Shown here piece after piece: positions 16,227 to 24,673 of a DNA stretch of 64,000 bases (the stretch's first letter is position 1; each line of letters opens with the position of its first letter). Under the pieces are notes generated by a model. The model had not been told where the DNA came from. It searched no databases and saw only the letters and a list, made by a program, of their open reading frames with translations. Made by a program: the position numbers and the translations under genes. Source of the DNA: JBOFOR01 sp051654865 (lineage in GTDB: Bacteria; Bacillota; Clostridia; Peptostreptococcales; Peptostreptococcaceae). The DNA lies in assembly GCA_051654865.1 (NCBI GenBank), contig JBOFYV010000007.1, positions 1 to 64,000 on the forward strand, read 5' to 3'.

Positions 16227-17915
16227 ATGGATAATATTAAAAAAAATATTTATGAAATTAAAGAGTTGGTGCTAAAATCTCCTTTAAGAGAAAGACTTTC
16301 TAACTCAGAAAATATTCCGTACAAGGATCTCATTGAAAATAACTTAAATACAGTAATAGAAAATATTAAAAACTTAGAAGAAAATAAAAAAGAATCAATT
16401 AATATAGTTATAGTAGGAGAAGTAAAAGCGGGAAAATCAAGCTTACTTAATGCTATATTAGGTCAAGAGATAAGTGTAGTAGATGTGTTAGAATCAACAT
16501 CAGGAATTATTGAAGTATCATATAATAAAAATACGTATACAAAGAAGATAGGAGATATAACTCAAGTAAAACTAGATAATGAATTATTAAAGAAAGTTAA
16601 TATTATAGATACACCAGGTCTAAAAAGTATAACAACTAGAAATGAACAGAAAACATTAAATTATATAAAACAAGCAGATATAATATTATTTGTATTAGAT
16701 GGAACTCACCTTGGTCAAGAAGATATACTAGAAGCGTTAGATATAATAGCTCAGTGTAGAAAAACAATAGTAGGTATCATTAATAAAGCAGATCTCTTAG
16801 GTGATAATAAAGAAGAAACAATGGAATATGCTATAGAGGAGTATGGACTTTATATAGATAATTTCTTTTTAATATCATCATATCTAGAGTATCAAGATAA
16901 AATTAGCAAATATGCTAAAGCTAAAAGTACAGATTTGACTATATCTAATTATAATGAATTAAGAAAAAATTTTAATGATTTAGTTTTATATATAAAAGAA
17001 GCTGAGAAAAAATATGAAACTATAAAATATGAAAGTCTTAAAGGCTCAATAAATAGTATAATACACAAAGAGATAATAGTTCACCATGAATATAAACAAA
17101 GTCTATTAGTGCTTATAGAAGAGTTGAAAAAGTATGATAAATTACTACAAAATAAATGTGATTATATAAGAGCTAAAATGGAGTTTGAAGTAAATGATTG
17201 GAGTAAAAGGATATTTTTAGTAGATGAGCTTGATAGGATCAATAATGATATAAAAAATGCTAATTATTATATTAATGAAAGTTATATTAATGAGCTTATA
17301 AATAAGAAGAAAATACAACTTGATAATTTGTTTTTCAATGAATGGAGTGAATGTTTGAGAGAAGTAAGTGATCAAATAGATAGAGATATAAAGAAATATA
17401 TAGAAGAAATAACTTATGATAGTGAGTTAATAGACCAACCCTTATTAAAAATAGACTATGAAAAAGCAAATATAAACGACTTACTTGCAACTGTAGGAAC
17501 GGGAGCTATCTTAGGTGTAACATCAGGTGGGATTATTTCTTTATATAGCGCAGCATTAGGTTCATCTGCAGCATCAGTTACAATTACAACTGCATTAATG
17601 ACATATTGTCCACCACTTTTAATAGCAGGAACTATAAGTGGAGCTATTGGAAAAGTAATATATGATAAAGTTAAAAATGACAATAAAAACAAAGAAGTAT
17701 TAGAAGATATAGATGACTATATCAATAAAATAAGATATAGGATTATTGAAGATTTAAATGATGGTTATAATAAATCAAGTCAGGAAATAGTTATAACGAC
17801 TTTAGAAGTACTTAGAAAATTAAAAGGGATAGTTTATAACAAATATGATGTAGAAAATTTACTAAATGAACTAGATTTATATACAGATGATGTAAAAAAA
17901 TATATAAGTAATTAA
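16227..17915 (+). CDS. Dynamin-like GTPase with hydrophobic membrane segment, second of a pair
   Basis: A 562-residue dynamin-family GTPase: P-loop GEVKAGKSS near residue 65, a G2 Thr in ESTSG, G3 DTPG near 131 and G4 NKAD near 188. A helical stalk region follows. Residues about 415-475 are hydrophobic and rich in Gly, Ala, Ser and Thr (VGTGAILGVTSGGII and beyond), fitting a membrane-inserting paddle or hairpin as in BDLP. It starts four bases after the first dynamin-like gene, so the two chains are made together. The pair with and without a membrane segment suggests a heteromeric membrane-shaping machine. Confidence 0.85.
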   Translation: MDNIKKNIYEIKELVLKSPLRERLSNSENIPYKDLIENNLNTVIENIKNLEENKKESINIVIVGEVKAGKSSLLNAILGQEISVVDVLESTSGIIEVSYNKNTYTKKIGDITQVKLDNELLKKVNIIDTPGLKSITTRNEQKTLNYIKQADIILFVLDGTHLGQEDILEALDIIAQCRKTIVGIINKADLLGDNKEETMEYAIEEYGLYIDNFFLISSYLEYQDKISKYAKAKSTDLTISNYNELRKNFNDLVLYIKEAEKKYETIKYESLKGSINSIIHKEIIVHHEYKQSLLVLIEELKKYDKLLQNKCDYIRAKMEFEVNDWSKRIFLVDELDRINNDIKNANYYINESYINELINKKKIQLDNLFFNEWSECLREVSDQIDRDIKKYIEEITYDSELIDQPLLKIDYEKANINDLLATVGTGAILGVTSGGIISLYSAALGSSAASVTITTALMTYCPPLLIAGTISGAIGKVIYDKVKNDNKNKEVLEDIDDYINKIRYRIIEDLNDGYNKSSQEIVITTLEVLRKLKGIVYNKYDVENLLNELDLYTDDVKKYISN

Positions 17916-17946
17916 AGAAAATAAAAATAATATAGAATATAGTCTT

Positions 17947-17974
17947 ATGGCCTAAATATAGGTCATTTTTTTTG
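17947..17974 (+). terminator. Terminator
   Basis: An 8-bp stem ATGGCCTA / TAGGTCAT with loop AATA and a T-run of eight after it closes the dynamin operon. Confidence 0.8.
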
Positions 17975-18021
17975 TTTTCATCATATATTACATTATAATA
18001 AACAACAAAGGAGACATAACA

Positions 18022-19092
18022 TTGATTTCAATAAGCCTATGTATAATTGTAAAAGATGAGGAAAAAGTTATAAGTAGATGCCTTGAAAGCGTAAAAGATG
18101 CTGTAGATGAAATTATTATAGTTGACACAGGCTCTACTGATAAAACCAAAAACATAGTTAGTATATATACAGATAAAATATTTGATTTTGAGTGGGTTGA
18201 TGATTTTTCTAAAGCTAGAAACTTTTCATTTAGCAAGGCAACGAAAGATTATATAATGTGGCTAGATGCAGATGAATTCTTTGATAATGAAAATAAATCC
18301 AAATTGATTTCTTTAAAAAATGAGGTAACAGATGAAATTGATATAATAAGTATGCAAACATGGCTTTGTATGGATAATAATAATCCTGAAATTATATTAA
18401 AAAGAAATAGATTAGTAAAAAGGGATAAAGATTATAAATGGATAGGTGTTATACATGAATATATAGATGTTTTTGGAAATTGCTATGATAGTGACATTAA
18501 AATAATACACAATAAAGTAAAGTCTATAAATAATAGAAACCTAGAGATATATAGAAATATAATAAATAGTGGTAAATTATTAAGTGATAGAGACTTATAT
18601 TATTATGGAAAAGAACTTTATTATAATAAGTTTATTGACGAAGCTATAGATGTATTGGAGTGCTTCACTAAAAAAGATGCTTGGGAAGAAGAAATTGTTG
18701 ATGCACTTTGTAAAATAGGAGAATGTTATTTATATAAAGGTATGCCTAAAAAAGCAAGAGAATATCTATATAAGACTTTTGAATATATTGAACCAAGAGG
18801 TGAGATATTATATGATGTAGCGAACTCATTTGAAATAGAGAAAAAATATGTACAGGCAATAAAATGGTATGAGATTATACTAGATTTAGCACTACCAAAT
18901 AATTGCAGCCAATGTGTTAATTTTGGATGTTGGAGATTAAAACCACATTTAAATCTATGTTCGTGTTACTATGAAATTGATAACCTACAAAAATCCTACT
19001 ATCATCACTTAAAATGTCTAGAGATAAATCCTAATAATCCTTGTGTAGTTGAAAATGATAAGTATTTTAACTCTATAATTAGAAAGAAATAG
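18022..19092 (+). CDS. Family 2 glycosyltransferase with C-terminal TPR region
   Basis: A 356-residue protein. Residues 1-120 are a GT-A glycosyltransferase domain: the start LCIIVKDEEKVISRCLES, the DTGSTDKT nucleotide-binding stretch near residue 33 and the metal-binding LDADEFF near 85. Residues about 190-350 read as tetratricopeptide-like helices. This is the layout of SunS-type and SgtA-type transferases that add sugars to proteins; SgtA of C. difficile is linked to the exosporium. The start is a TTG at 18022, eight bases after AAAGGAG. A CATATATTA element lies at 17982-17990 but has no AC at the right distance, so I do not call a sigma-K promoter. Confidence 0.82.
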   Translation: MISISLCIIVKDEEKVISRCLESVKDAVDEIIIVDTGSTDKTKNIVSIYTDKIFDFEWVDDFSKARNFSFSKATKDYIMWLDADEFFDNENKSKLISLKNEVTDEIDIISMQTWLCMDNNNPEIILKRNRLVKRDKDYKWIGVIHEYIDVFGNCYDSDIKIIHNKVKSINNRNLEIYRNIINSGKLLSDRDLYYYGKELYYNKFIDEAIDVLECFTKKDAWEEEIVDALCKIGECYLYKGMPKKAREYLYKTFEYIEPRGEILYDVANSFEIEKKYVQAIKWYEIILDLALPNNCSQCVNFGCWRLKPHLNLCSCYYEIDNLQKSYYHHLKCLEINPNNPCVVENDKYFNSIIRKK

Positions 19093-19097
19093 CATAA

Positions 19098-19127
19098 AAA
19101 GCCTAGATACTATCTAGGCTTTATTTT
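19098..19127. terminator. Bidirectional terminator
   Basis: A 10- to 12-bp stem (AAAGCCTAGATA and its complement, 19098-19122) with T-rich tail lies between the glycosyltransferase and the convergent small gene. Confidence 0.85.
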
Positions 19128-19129
19128 AA

Positions 19130-19354
19130 TTATTTGAATTTATTGTGAGATACTTTATATAAAACCATAGCAACTTCTCTGATTATATAATCTACTTTGC
19201 TTAGAATAAACTTATCTTCCTCATCTGAGTACAATTTTGTTACGTCCATACCGTATTGTAAATTAATATTATTCATATAACTAAACTGAATACATACTTT
19301 AGATATAAAGTATATTAGTGAAAAAATAGAAAATAAAATAATAACAAGAATCAT
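19130..19354 (-). CDS. Small single-pass membrane protein
   Basis: A 74-residue protein: one N-terminal hydrophobic helix (residues about 2-22) and a charged cytosolic or external tail of about 50 residues with YSDEEDKF. No family is recognised. Two ATG codons are possible, at 19360 and 19354. The run GGGGGG directly abuts the first, so the second, six bases away, is the likelier start. It is a single leftward gene. Confidence 0.5.
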   Translation of the reverse strand: MILVIILFSIFSLIYFISKVCIQFSYMNNINLQYGMDVTKLYSDEEDKFILSKVDYIIREVAMVLYKVSHNKFK

Positions 19355-19360
19355 AAACAT

Positions 19361-19542
19361 CCCCCCAAAACCATGCAGTTTAGCATGTCCTTTATATAAT
19401 TTTACTATAACATGAAATTATTATCACTAAAGAAATAAAGATAAAAAAGCTATAAAATAAACAAAAAAACACACAAACATACAAGAAAAAACCGAAAAAC
19501 AAAAAATAAATGTCGATAATTTATGAATAAAAGTATTAGATA
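19361..19542. other. AT-rich intergenic region
   Basis: About 180 bases between two leftward genes. I see no clear terminator for the gene ending at 19543. A TGTCGAT sequence near 19512 differs from a Spo0A box by one base. Confidence 0.4.
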
Positions 19543-20475
19543 TTATAAAAAAAGTAAAAAAATATAATATATAAGTGAAAGTAAAATTATTGTCAACAAA
19601 AATAAGTATTTAATAATATTTTTTGATAATAAATTAGAGTTGTTATTTTGTGAAAAAGATACTTTATTTTTCAAAGAAATTGAATAATCATAGGTTCTCT
19701 TATTAAAATTAGATCTTACTCGAGTCGGATCCAATGTTTTAGGAAAAGAATCTTTTATGGTATTTATTTTAGTTACACATGATTCATCTAAATAAATAGA
19801 CATAGAGCTAAAAAAACTTTGATCATTATCAATAATCCTAAGAGCGAGCCATCTAGGGTTGATGCCATCAATAGATTGCCTAAGTATTGGATTAAAAGAA
19901 GTTAAAACACTTTCAATATTACAATCATACAAAGAGTATTTTACTTTATAGGTAGGTTTATTAAATATAGTATCTTCTAAAAGGTTTAACAATAATTCTA
20001 AGTCAATATTATTATCTCTATACAATAGCACAGGTATACCAAGCTCAGACTCCAATAAATCTATATCAAGAACTGTATTTTTATTGGAATCTAATGTATT
20101 TATACAAAATACAATTCTTTTATTTATTTCCATAATTTGAAAAAGTAAATTTAAATTTTTTTCTAGGTTATCTTCATTGCTTGTTACAATTATACATTTA
20201 GGATTAGCAAAGCATATAAAATCACGAGTAATTATTTTATTGTGAGGTAAATCTAGCAATGAAGATGTAGCTGGCAGGTTTACTATATTATAATCTATAG
20301 AATTATAGTAAATATTTATATTAGGCAAAAATAAATCATTACATATATTAAAGTTAGAAAGATTGAGAAGTTTATTAAAAATGAAGCTATTGTCAAAATG
20401 GCTACATCCTGTTAAAGCAATTAAGTTTTTAACTTTACAGTTATATAAATGAAAAAAAGTATTTGAACTGTCCAT
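19543..20475 (-). CDS. FeoB-derived pseudo-GTPase with C-terminal membrane anchor
   Basis: A 310-residue protein that follows the FeoB cytosolic domain but has lost the GTP-binding motifs. Residues 18-34 (LIALTGCSHFDNSFIFN) align with the FeoB P-loop, yet the GKT/S residues are gone. NLPAT at 66-70 replaces DLPGT. INTLD at 125-129 stands for N-x-x-D. ELGIPVLL near 144 and NPRWLAL near 206 match the end of the G domain and the following helical domain. The FeoB iron channel is absent; residues 287-309 form a single transmembrane helix. It is probably a membrane-tethered, non-hydrolysing relative. Its promoter resembles a sigma-K site. AAGGAGG precedes the ATG. Confidence 0.6.
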   Translation of the reverse strand: MDSSNTFFHLYNCKVKNLIALTGCSHFDNSFIFNKLLNLSNFNICNDLFLPNINIYYNSIDYNIVNLPATSSLLDLPHNKIITRDFICFANPKCIIVTSNEDNLEKNLNLLFQIMEINKRIVFCINTLDSNKNTVLDIDLLESELGIPVLLYRDNNIDLELLLNLLEDTIFNKPTYKVKYSLYDCNIESVLTSFNPILRQSIDGINPRWLALRIIDNDQSFFSSMSIYLDESCVTKINTIKDSFPKTLDPTRVRSNFNKRTYDYSISLKNKVSFSQNNNSNLLSKNIIKYLFLLTIILLSLIYYIFLLFL

Positions 20476-20504
20476 ACTAAAAAATCCTCCTTAAGTGTTA
20501 ATTT

Positions 20505-20532
20505 TAAATTATGATAAAGAGGAGGTTAATGT
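20505..20532 (-). promoter_or_regulatory. Possible sigma-K-like promoter
   Basis: On the minus strand AC, 17 bases, CATAATTTA. The fit is exact, though in AT-rich DNA such matches arise by chance at about one percent per upstream region. The start point would be about 25-30 bases before the ATG at 20475. Confidence 0.35.
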
Positions 20533-20621
20533 GATTAATACATTGAATATTGTAGTTAATAAAGAAAAGTACACTAATCCCTAGTGAGAATAAAATATAA
20601 AAGGAGTTTTTAGAATATCAA

Positions 20622-20646
20622 AAAAGATGGGATTAACCCATCTTTT
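20622..20646. terminator. Terminator
   Basis: A 10-bp perfect stem AAAAGATGGG / CCCATCTTTT with loop ATTAA just after the leftward acetyltransferase gene. Read leftwards it is followed by TTT. Confidence 0.8.
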
Positions 20647-20650
20647 AAAA

Positions 20651-21091
20651 TTATAGTCTCATTTTTATATGTGGTATTCCCACCTCATCATAGACTTCAG
20701 AGATTTCCTTGAAACCACATGATAAGTATAGGTTTTTAATATATTCTTGTGCAGATAATATAATATGTTTTTCATTTAAATAATCATTAACAAAATCTAT
20801 AGAAAAGAGCATCATCTTCTTAGCAAGTCCTTTATTTCTACAATTAGGGGTAGTAAGTACTCTACCTATAGATGTATCATCATACGAACTATATTCTTTA
20901 GGAATTATTCTACAGTATGCACAAACATTATCATTATTTTCATAGAATACGTGATAAGATACTTTATCAACATCGTCAAAATCATTTTCTCCAAAAATTC
21001 TTTGCTCACAAGCAAAAACTTCATATCTTGCTTTTACAATCTCATAAAGTTCATTTATAGTTAAATCATTAAAGTGTTTTACTTTAAACAT
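20651..21091 (-). CDS. GNAT acetyltransferase, ElaA family
   Basis: A 146-residue N-acetyltransferase. The ElaA signature is clear at the start: LYEIVKARYEVFACEQ, then FDDVDKVSYHVF. The acetyl-CoA site reads RNKGLAKKMM near residue 85 and the C-terminal YLSCGFKEI near 128 is the usual beta-strand and helix. The family acetylates small molecules or proteins of uncertain identity in the cytoplasm. It is a single leftward gene ending in a terminator. Confidence 0.85.
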   Translation of the reverse strand: MFKVKHFNDLTINELYEIVKARYEVFACEQRIFGENDFDDVDKVSYHVFYENNDNVCAYCRIIPKEYSSYDDTSIGRVLTTPNCRNKGLAKKMMLFSIDFVNDYLNEKHIILSAQEYIKNLYLSCGFKEISEVYDEVGIPHIKMRL

Positions 21092-21178
21092 AGGTCACCC
21101 CTTTATTTATTATGTAATTAGTATTATTATAATTATATCAATAATATAAAATTAAATAAATAATATGGAGGGTTTTAT

Positions 21179-22135
21179 TTGAATAATACAAAAAAACTGA
21201 CTGAAGCATCAATATTATCATCCTTATTTATTGTATGCACAATAGCTGCAGTGGCAAGTGGATTTGGTTATACATTGTATCTAGATTTTATAGTACCTGT
21301 ATTTTTCTCTTTGATATGCTTAAAGTGTGGATTTAAATATACGATGCTATCAGGAATAAGTTCACTTTTAATAATAGGACTAGTACTTGGAAATATAGGT
21401 ACTGCAATATGGGCTACTCAAAGTGTGTTACTTGGTATTATGATAGGCGTATTACTAAACAAATCAACATCAATTATGGATGATTTAGTGTTTGGATCTA
21501 TTTTGGGAGTCTTATTAATGGTATTAGTTGATGTTTATGCATCTACACTTATTGGGTATAGTTTTATGAAAGAATTCCAAGGGTATATAAAGTTTATACC
21601 AAATAATCAACTAGCAAATACAATATATTATCTGTTAATAGCAACGTTTCCATTTGGAATGGTATTTAGTGTATACTATATATCGTTAATAGTTGGGAAA
21701 AGGTTAAAAGTTGTACAAGGCAACTCAAAGAAAAAGTTAGAAATAATGAGTAGATTTAGATTGTATTCGAGATACTTATGTTGTTCAAAAGAAGTATTTT
21801 ATTCTTGTGCTATATACATATTGTTAGTTGAAACAATAAAATTGTTTAGTTTTACTACAGATATAGTGTATTTAAAAACAGTAATGATAAGTGTAGAGTA
21901 TTTATGTATGTATTTTGTAGTAAAGGATGGATTCTTAGCAATACAAAATTATGTAGTAGGTAAATATAAGAATATTTTTTATGCAAAAGTGCTTTCTTTA
22001 TTTACATTATGTTTAATAATATTTTTATTTAAAATAACTATTTTTATAATAGTTATATGTAATATTTTACTAGATATAAAAATAAATATAAGGGTGATAC
22101 AAAATGATATTATAAATAATCTAGTAAACAACTAG
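21179..22135 (+). CDS. DUF2232 (YybS-like) polytopic membrane protein
   Basis: A 318-residue membrane protein with eight or so hydrophobic helices. The start KKLTEASILSSLFIV is typical of YybS/DUF2232 proteins, which are distantly related to ECF transporter S components. The start codon is TTG at 21179, six bases after GGAGGG. A loop of about 30 residues with basic residues (KRLKVVQGNSKKKLE) separates the N-terminal five helices from the rest. The glycerophosphodiesterase gene follows 19 bases after its stop, probably in one transcript. Function unknown. Confidence 0.7.
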   Translation: MNNTKKLTEASILSSLFIVCTIAAVASGFGYTLYLDFIVPVFFSLICLKCGFKYTMLSGISSLLIIGLVLGNIGTAIWATQSVLLGIMIGVLLNKSTSIMDDLVFGSILGVLLMVLVDVYASTLIGYSFMKEFQGYIKFIPNNQLANTIYYLLIATFPFGMVFSVYYISLIVGKRLKVVQGNSKKKLEIMSRFRLYSRYLCCSKEVFYSCAIYILLVETIKLFSFTTDIVYLKTVMISVEYLCMYFVVKDGFLAIQNYVVGKYKNIFYAKVLSLFTLCLIIFLFKITIFIIVICNILLDIKINIRVIQNDIINNLVNN

Positions 22136-22154
22136 TATGTTAAGAGGTTATCAT

Positions 22155-22934
22155 ATGAATAATAATGATTTAACATGGTTAATAGAAAAGCCTATTGCAC
22201 ATAGAGGGCTTTTCAATGATTTATATCCTGAAAATTCACTAGGAGCATTTAATAATGCAGTAAAATATAACTATGGAATAGAGCTAGATGTACAATTTAC
22301 TAAAGATAAAAAAGTAATAGTTTTTCACGATGATAACTTAAAAAGAATGACAGATCTAGATAAAAATGTAAATGAATTGGAATATAAAGAAATAAAAAAA
22401 CTAAAATTATTAAATACTAATGAAAACATACCATTATTAGAAGAGGTATTAAAATTAGTTAATGGTGATACCCCATTAATTATTGAAATAAAAAACTGTA
22501 ACAATATTAAAGAACTAGGTGAATATACATACAATATCCTAAGAAGCTATAAAGGAGAATTTGCAGTAGAATCATTTAATCCAATAGTATTAAAATGGTA
22601 CAAAATAAATGCACCGTATGTTGTTAGAGGACAATTATCAGGAGATTATAAAAAATTTGAAGGAAAGTCTACAGCAATTGAAAGGTTTATACTAACTAAT
22701 ATGTTGTTAAACTTTTTAAGTAAGCCTAATTTTATAGCATATGAATTAAATTCATTACCTAATGCTAGAATTTCAAGCCTTAGAAAAAAAGGAATGATAG
22801 TGATTACATGGACTATTAAGAATGATAAAGATGAAGAAAAAGCGTATAAATATAGTGACAATATAATATTTGATAGTTTTAGGCCGAAAATAAAGAATAT
22901 ATTAAAAAAAAATGAAAATAATAATATTAAATAG
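22155..22934 (+). CDS. Glycerophosphodiester phosphodiesterase
   Basis: A 259-residue cytoplasmic enzyme of the GDPD family (UgpQ type), which cleaves glycerophosphodiesters to glycerol 3-phosphate and an alcohol. The catalytic HRG is at residues 16-18, PENSLGAF follows, and the metal-binding E-x-D appears in GIELDVQF with the second catalytic His in VFHDDNL. The C-terminal ITWTIKND strand is also typical. AAGAGG at 22142-22147 selects ATG 22155 over the ATG at 22137. No signal peptide is present. It follows the DUF2232 gene. Confidence 0.9.
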   Translation: MNNNDLTWLIEKPIAHRGLFNDLYPENSLGAFNNAVKYNYGIELDVQFTKDKKVIVFHDDNLKRMTDLDKNVNELEYKEIKKLKLLNTNENIPLLEEVLKLVNGDTPLIIEIKNCNNIKELGEYTYNILRSYKGEFAVESFNPIVLKWYKINAPYVVRGQLSGDYKKFEGKSTAIERFILTNMLLNFLSKPNFIAYELNSLPNARISSLRKKGMIVITWTIKNDKDEEKAYKYSDNIIFDSFRPKIKNILKKNENNNIK

Positions 22935-22963
22935 TTGACAAAAAACGTAATAAATAATATATT
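22935..22963 (+). promoter_or_regulatory. Sigma-A promoter of the tyrS T-box leader
   Basis: TTGACA at 22935-22940, 17-base spacer, TATATT at 22958-22963, starting right at the stop of the upstream gene. Confidence 0.75.
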
Positions 22964-22982
22964 AATATTAACAATTTATAGA

Positions 22983-23262
22983 ATAAAGCTATGAAAAGAA
23001 CAAGTAGAATTAATATAGTCTTACAGAGAGCTTCCGGTTGCTGAGAGGAAGAAGATGAGTTAATTTGAATACATCTTAGAGCAGTAATCCCCAAAGATAA
23101 CAACTAGTAGGGATTAACGTATTAGCACACGTTATAGTGCTATAGTATAACCAATTAATATTGGCGTACTTACTGAGGTTAATGTCGAAAGGCATTGATG
23201 AATTAAGGTGGTATCACGTAAGCACAAGCTTTCGTCCTTTTGTTAGGATGGAGGCTTTTTTT
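22983..23262 (+). promoter_or_regulatory. T-box leader, tyrosine-specific
   Basis: The leader contains the Stem I distal region (GGTTGCTGAGAGG near 23036), the specifier GAA-TAC-A with Tyr codon UAC at 23070-23072, and the invariant T-box AAGGTGGTATCACG at 23205-23218. A terminator hairpin follows (arms 23226-23237 and 23246-23257, then a T-run). Uncharged tRNA-Tyr should pair with the specifier and T-box, favour the antiterminator and switch on tyrS. The specifier choice rests on position and on the downstream gene. Confidence 0.95.
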
Positions 23263-23299
23263 ATTATAAAAAATACAAAAATTAAGGAGTGATATAGCG

Positions 23300-24529
23300 A
23301 TGACTATGACAGTATATGATGAATTAGTTGCAAGAGGTCTTGTAGCTCAGATAACTGATGAAGATGAATTAAAAGAACTTGTAAATACAGGTAAAGCAGT
23401 ATTTTATATAGGATTTGATGCTACAGCAGATAGTTTACATGTTGGACATTTTATGGCTTTATGTTTAATGAAGAGATTACAAATGGCAGGAAATAAGCCA
23501 ATAGCTCTTGTTGGTGGAGGAACTACTATGGTAGGAGATCCATCAGGAAGAACTGATATGAGACAAATGATGACTCCAGAACAAATAAACTACAACTGTG
23601 AATGCTTTAAAAAGCAAATGAGTAAATTCATAGAGTTTGGAGAAGACAAAGCGGTATTAGTTAATAATGCAGATTGGCTATTAGATTTAAATTATGTTGA
23701 ATTATTAAGAGAAGTAGGAGCAAACTTCAGTGTTAATAGAATGCTTACTGCTGAATGCTATAAAAATAGAATGGAAAAAGGACTTAGCTTCTTAGAATTT
23801 AACTATATGATAATGCAAGCATATGACTTCTATCATTTATTTGAAAAATACGGTTGTCAAATGCAATTAGGTGGAAATGATCAATGGAGTAATATGTTAG
23901 CTGGTACTGATTTAATAAGACGTAAATTAGGTGAAAATGCTTATGCAATGACTATAACATTACTTCTTAACTCTGAAGGAAATAAAATGGGGAAAACAGC
24001 AAATGGTGCAGTATGGCTAGACCCAAATAAAACAACTCCATTTGAATTCTACCAATACTGGAGAAATGTAGCAGACGCAGATGTATTTAAATGTATGCGT
24101 ATGTTAACATTCTTACCACTTGAAAAAATAGAAGAAATAGAAAAGTGGGAAGGCAATAGAATAAATGAAGCTAAAGAAGTATTAGCATTTGAGTTAACTA
24201 AACTTGTTCATGATGAAGAAGAAGCTATAAAAGCACAAGAAAGTGCAAGAGCATTATTCTCAGGAGCTGCAGATGCAAATATGCCAACAACTGAAATACA
24301 AGAAGGTGATTTAACTGATGGAGTGATAGATTTAATATCTCTATTAGTTAAGGCAGAATTAGCACCTACAAGATCGGAAGCTAGAAGAAACATAGAACAA
24401 GGTGGAGTAACTGTAGATGGTGAAAAAGTAGTAGATATTAAAGCTACATTTACTAAAGAAAGCTTAGCTGGTGATGGACTAGTTATAAAGCGTGGTAAGA
24501 AAAAATTCAAAAAAGTAGTATTAGTATAA
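23300..24529 (+). CDS. tyrS: Tyrosyl-tRNA synthetase
   Basis: A 409-residue class I aminoacyl-tRNA synthetase that charges tRNA-Tyr. The ATP-binding HIGH motif reads HVGHF near residue 47, the tyrosine pocket includes FIGFDATADSLHVG context (here YIGFDATADS), QLGGNDQWSN lies near 193, and the KMSKS loop reads KMGKT near 232. The last 65 residues are an S4 RNA-binding domain (APTRSEARRNIEQGG). Length is normal for the TyrS form that has these motifs. AAGGAG precedes the ATG, and the T-box leader upstream controls it. Confidence 0.97.
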   Translation: MTMTVYDELVARGLVAQITDEDELKELVNTGKAVFYIGFDATADSLHVGHFMALCLMKRLQMAGNKPIALVGGGTTMVGDPSGRTDMRQMMTPEQINYNCECFKKQMSKFIEFGEDKAVLVNNADWLLDLNYVELLREVGANFSVNRMLTAECYKNRMEKGLSFLEFNYMIMQAYDFYHLFEKYGCQMQLGGNDQWSNMLAGTDLIRRKLGENAYAMTITLLLNSEGNKMGKTANGAVWLDPNKTTPFEFYQYWRNVADADVFKCMRMLTFLPLEKIEEIEKWEGNRINEAKEVLAFELTKLVHDEEEAIKAQESARALFSGAADANMPTTEIQEGDLTDGVIDLISLLVKAELAPTRSEARRNIEQGGVTVDGEKVVDIKATFTKESLAGDGLVIKRGKKKFKKVVLV

Positions 24530-24531
24530 TA

Positions 24532-24573
24532 AAAAAACTCCTGCAAGTTATTTGTATGCAGGAGTTTTTTTAT
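24532..24573 (+). terminator. Terminator
   Basis: A 13-bp stem AAAAAACTCCTGCA / TGCAGGAGTTTTTT with a T-run directly after tyrS. Confidence 0.9.
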
Positions 24574-24673
24574 ATAAATAATTGGAGATTTAAAAGAGAA
24601 TATATTTTATAAATATATATTAAGGTGTATAATTAATATGTAGTAAAACTTATAACTATAGTAGGGGGTATTT

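Noticed and set aside
17982..17990. Sigma-K promoter before the glycosyltransferase at 18022
   Set aside because: CATATATTA fits the -10 but CA, not AC, lies 16 bases upstream, and the terminator of the previous operon overlaps the -35 region.
23183..23189. TGTCGAA, an exact Spo0A-box core
   Set aside because: It lies inside the T-box leader of tyrS, downstream of the transcription start, in a region shaped by RNA structure. It is more likely chance.
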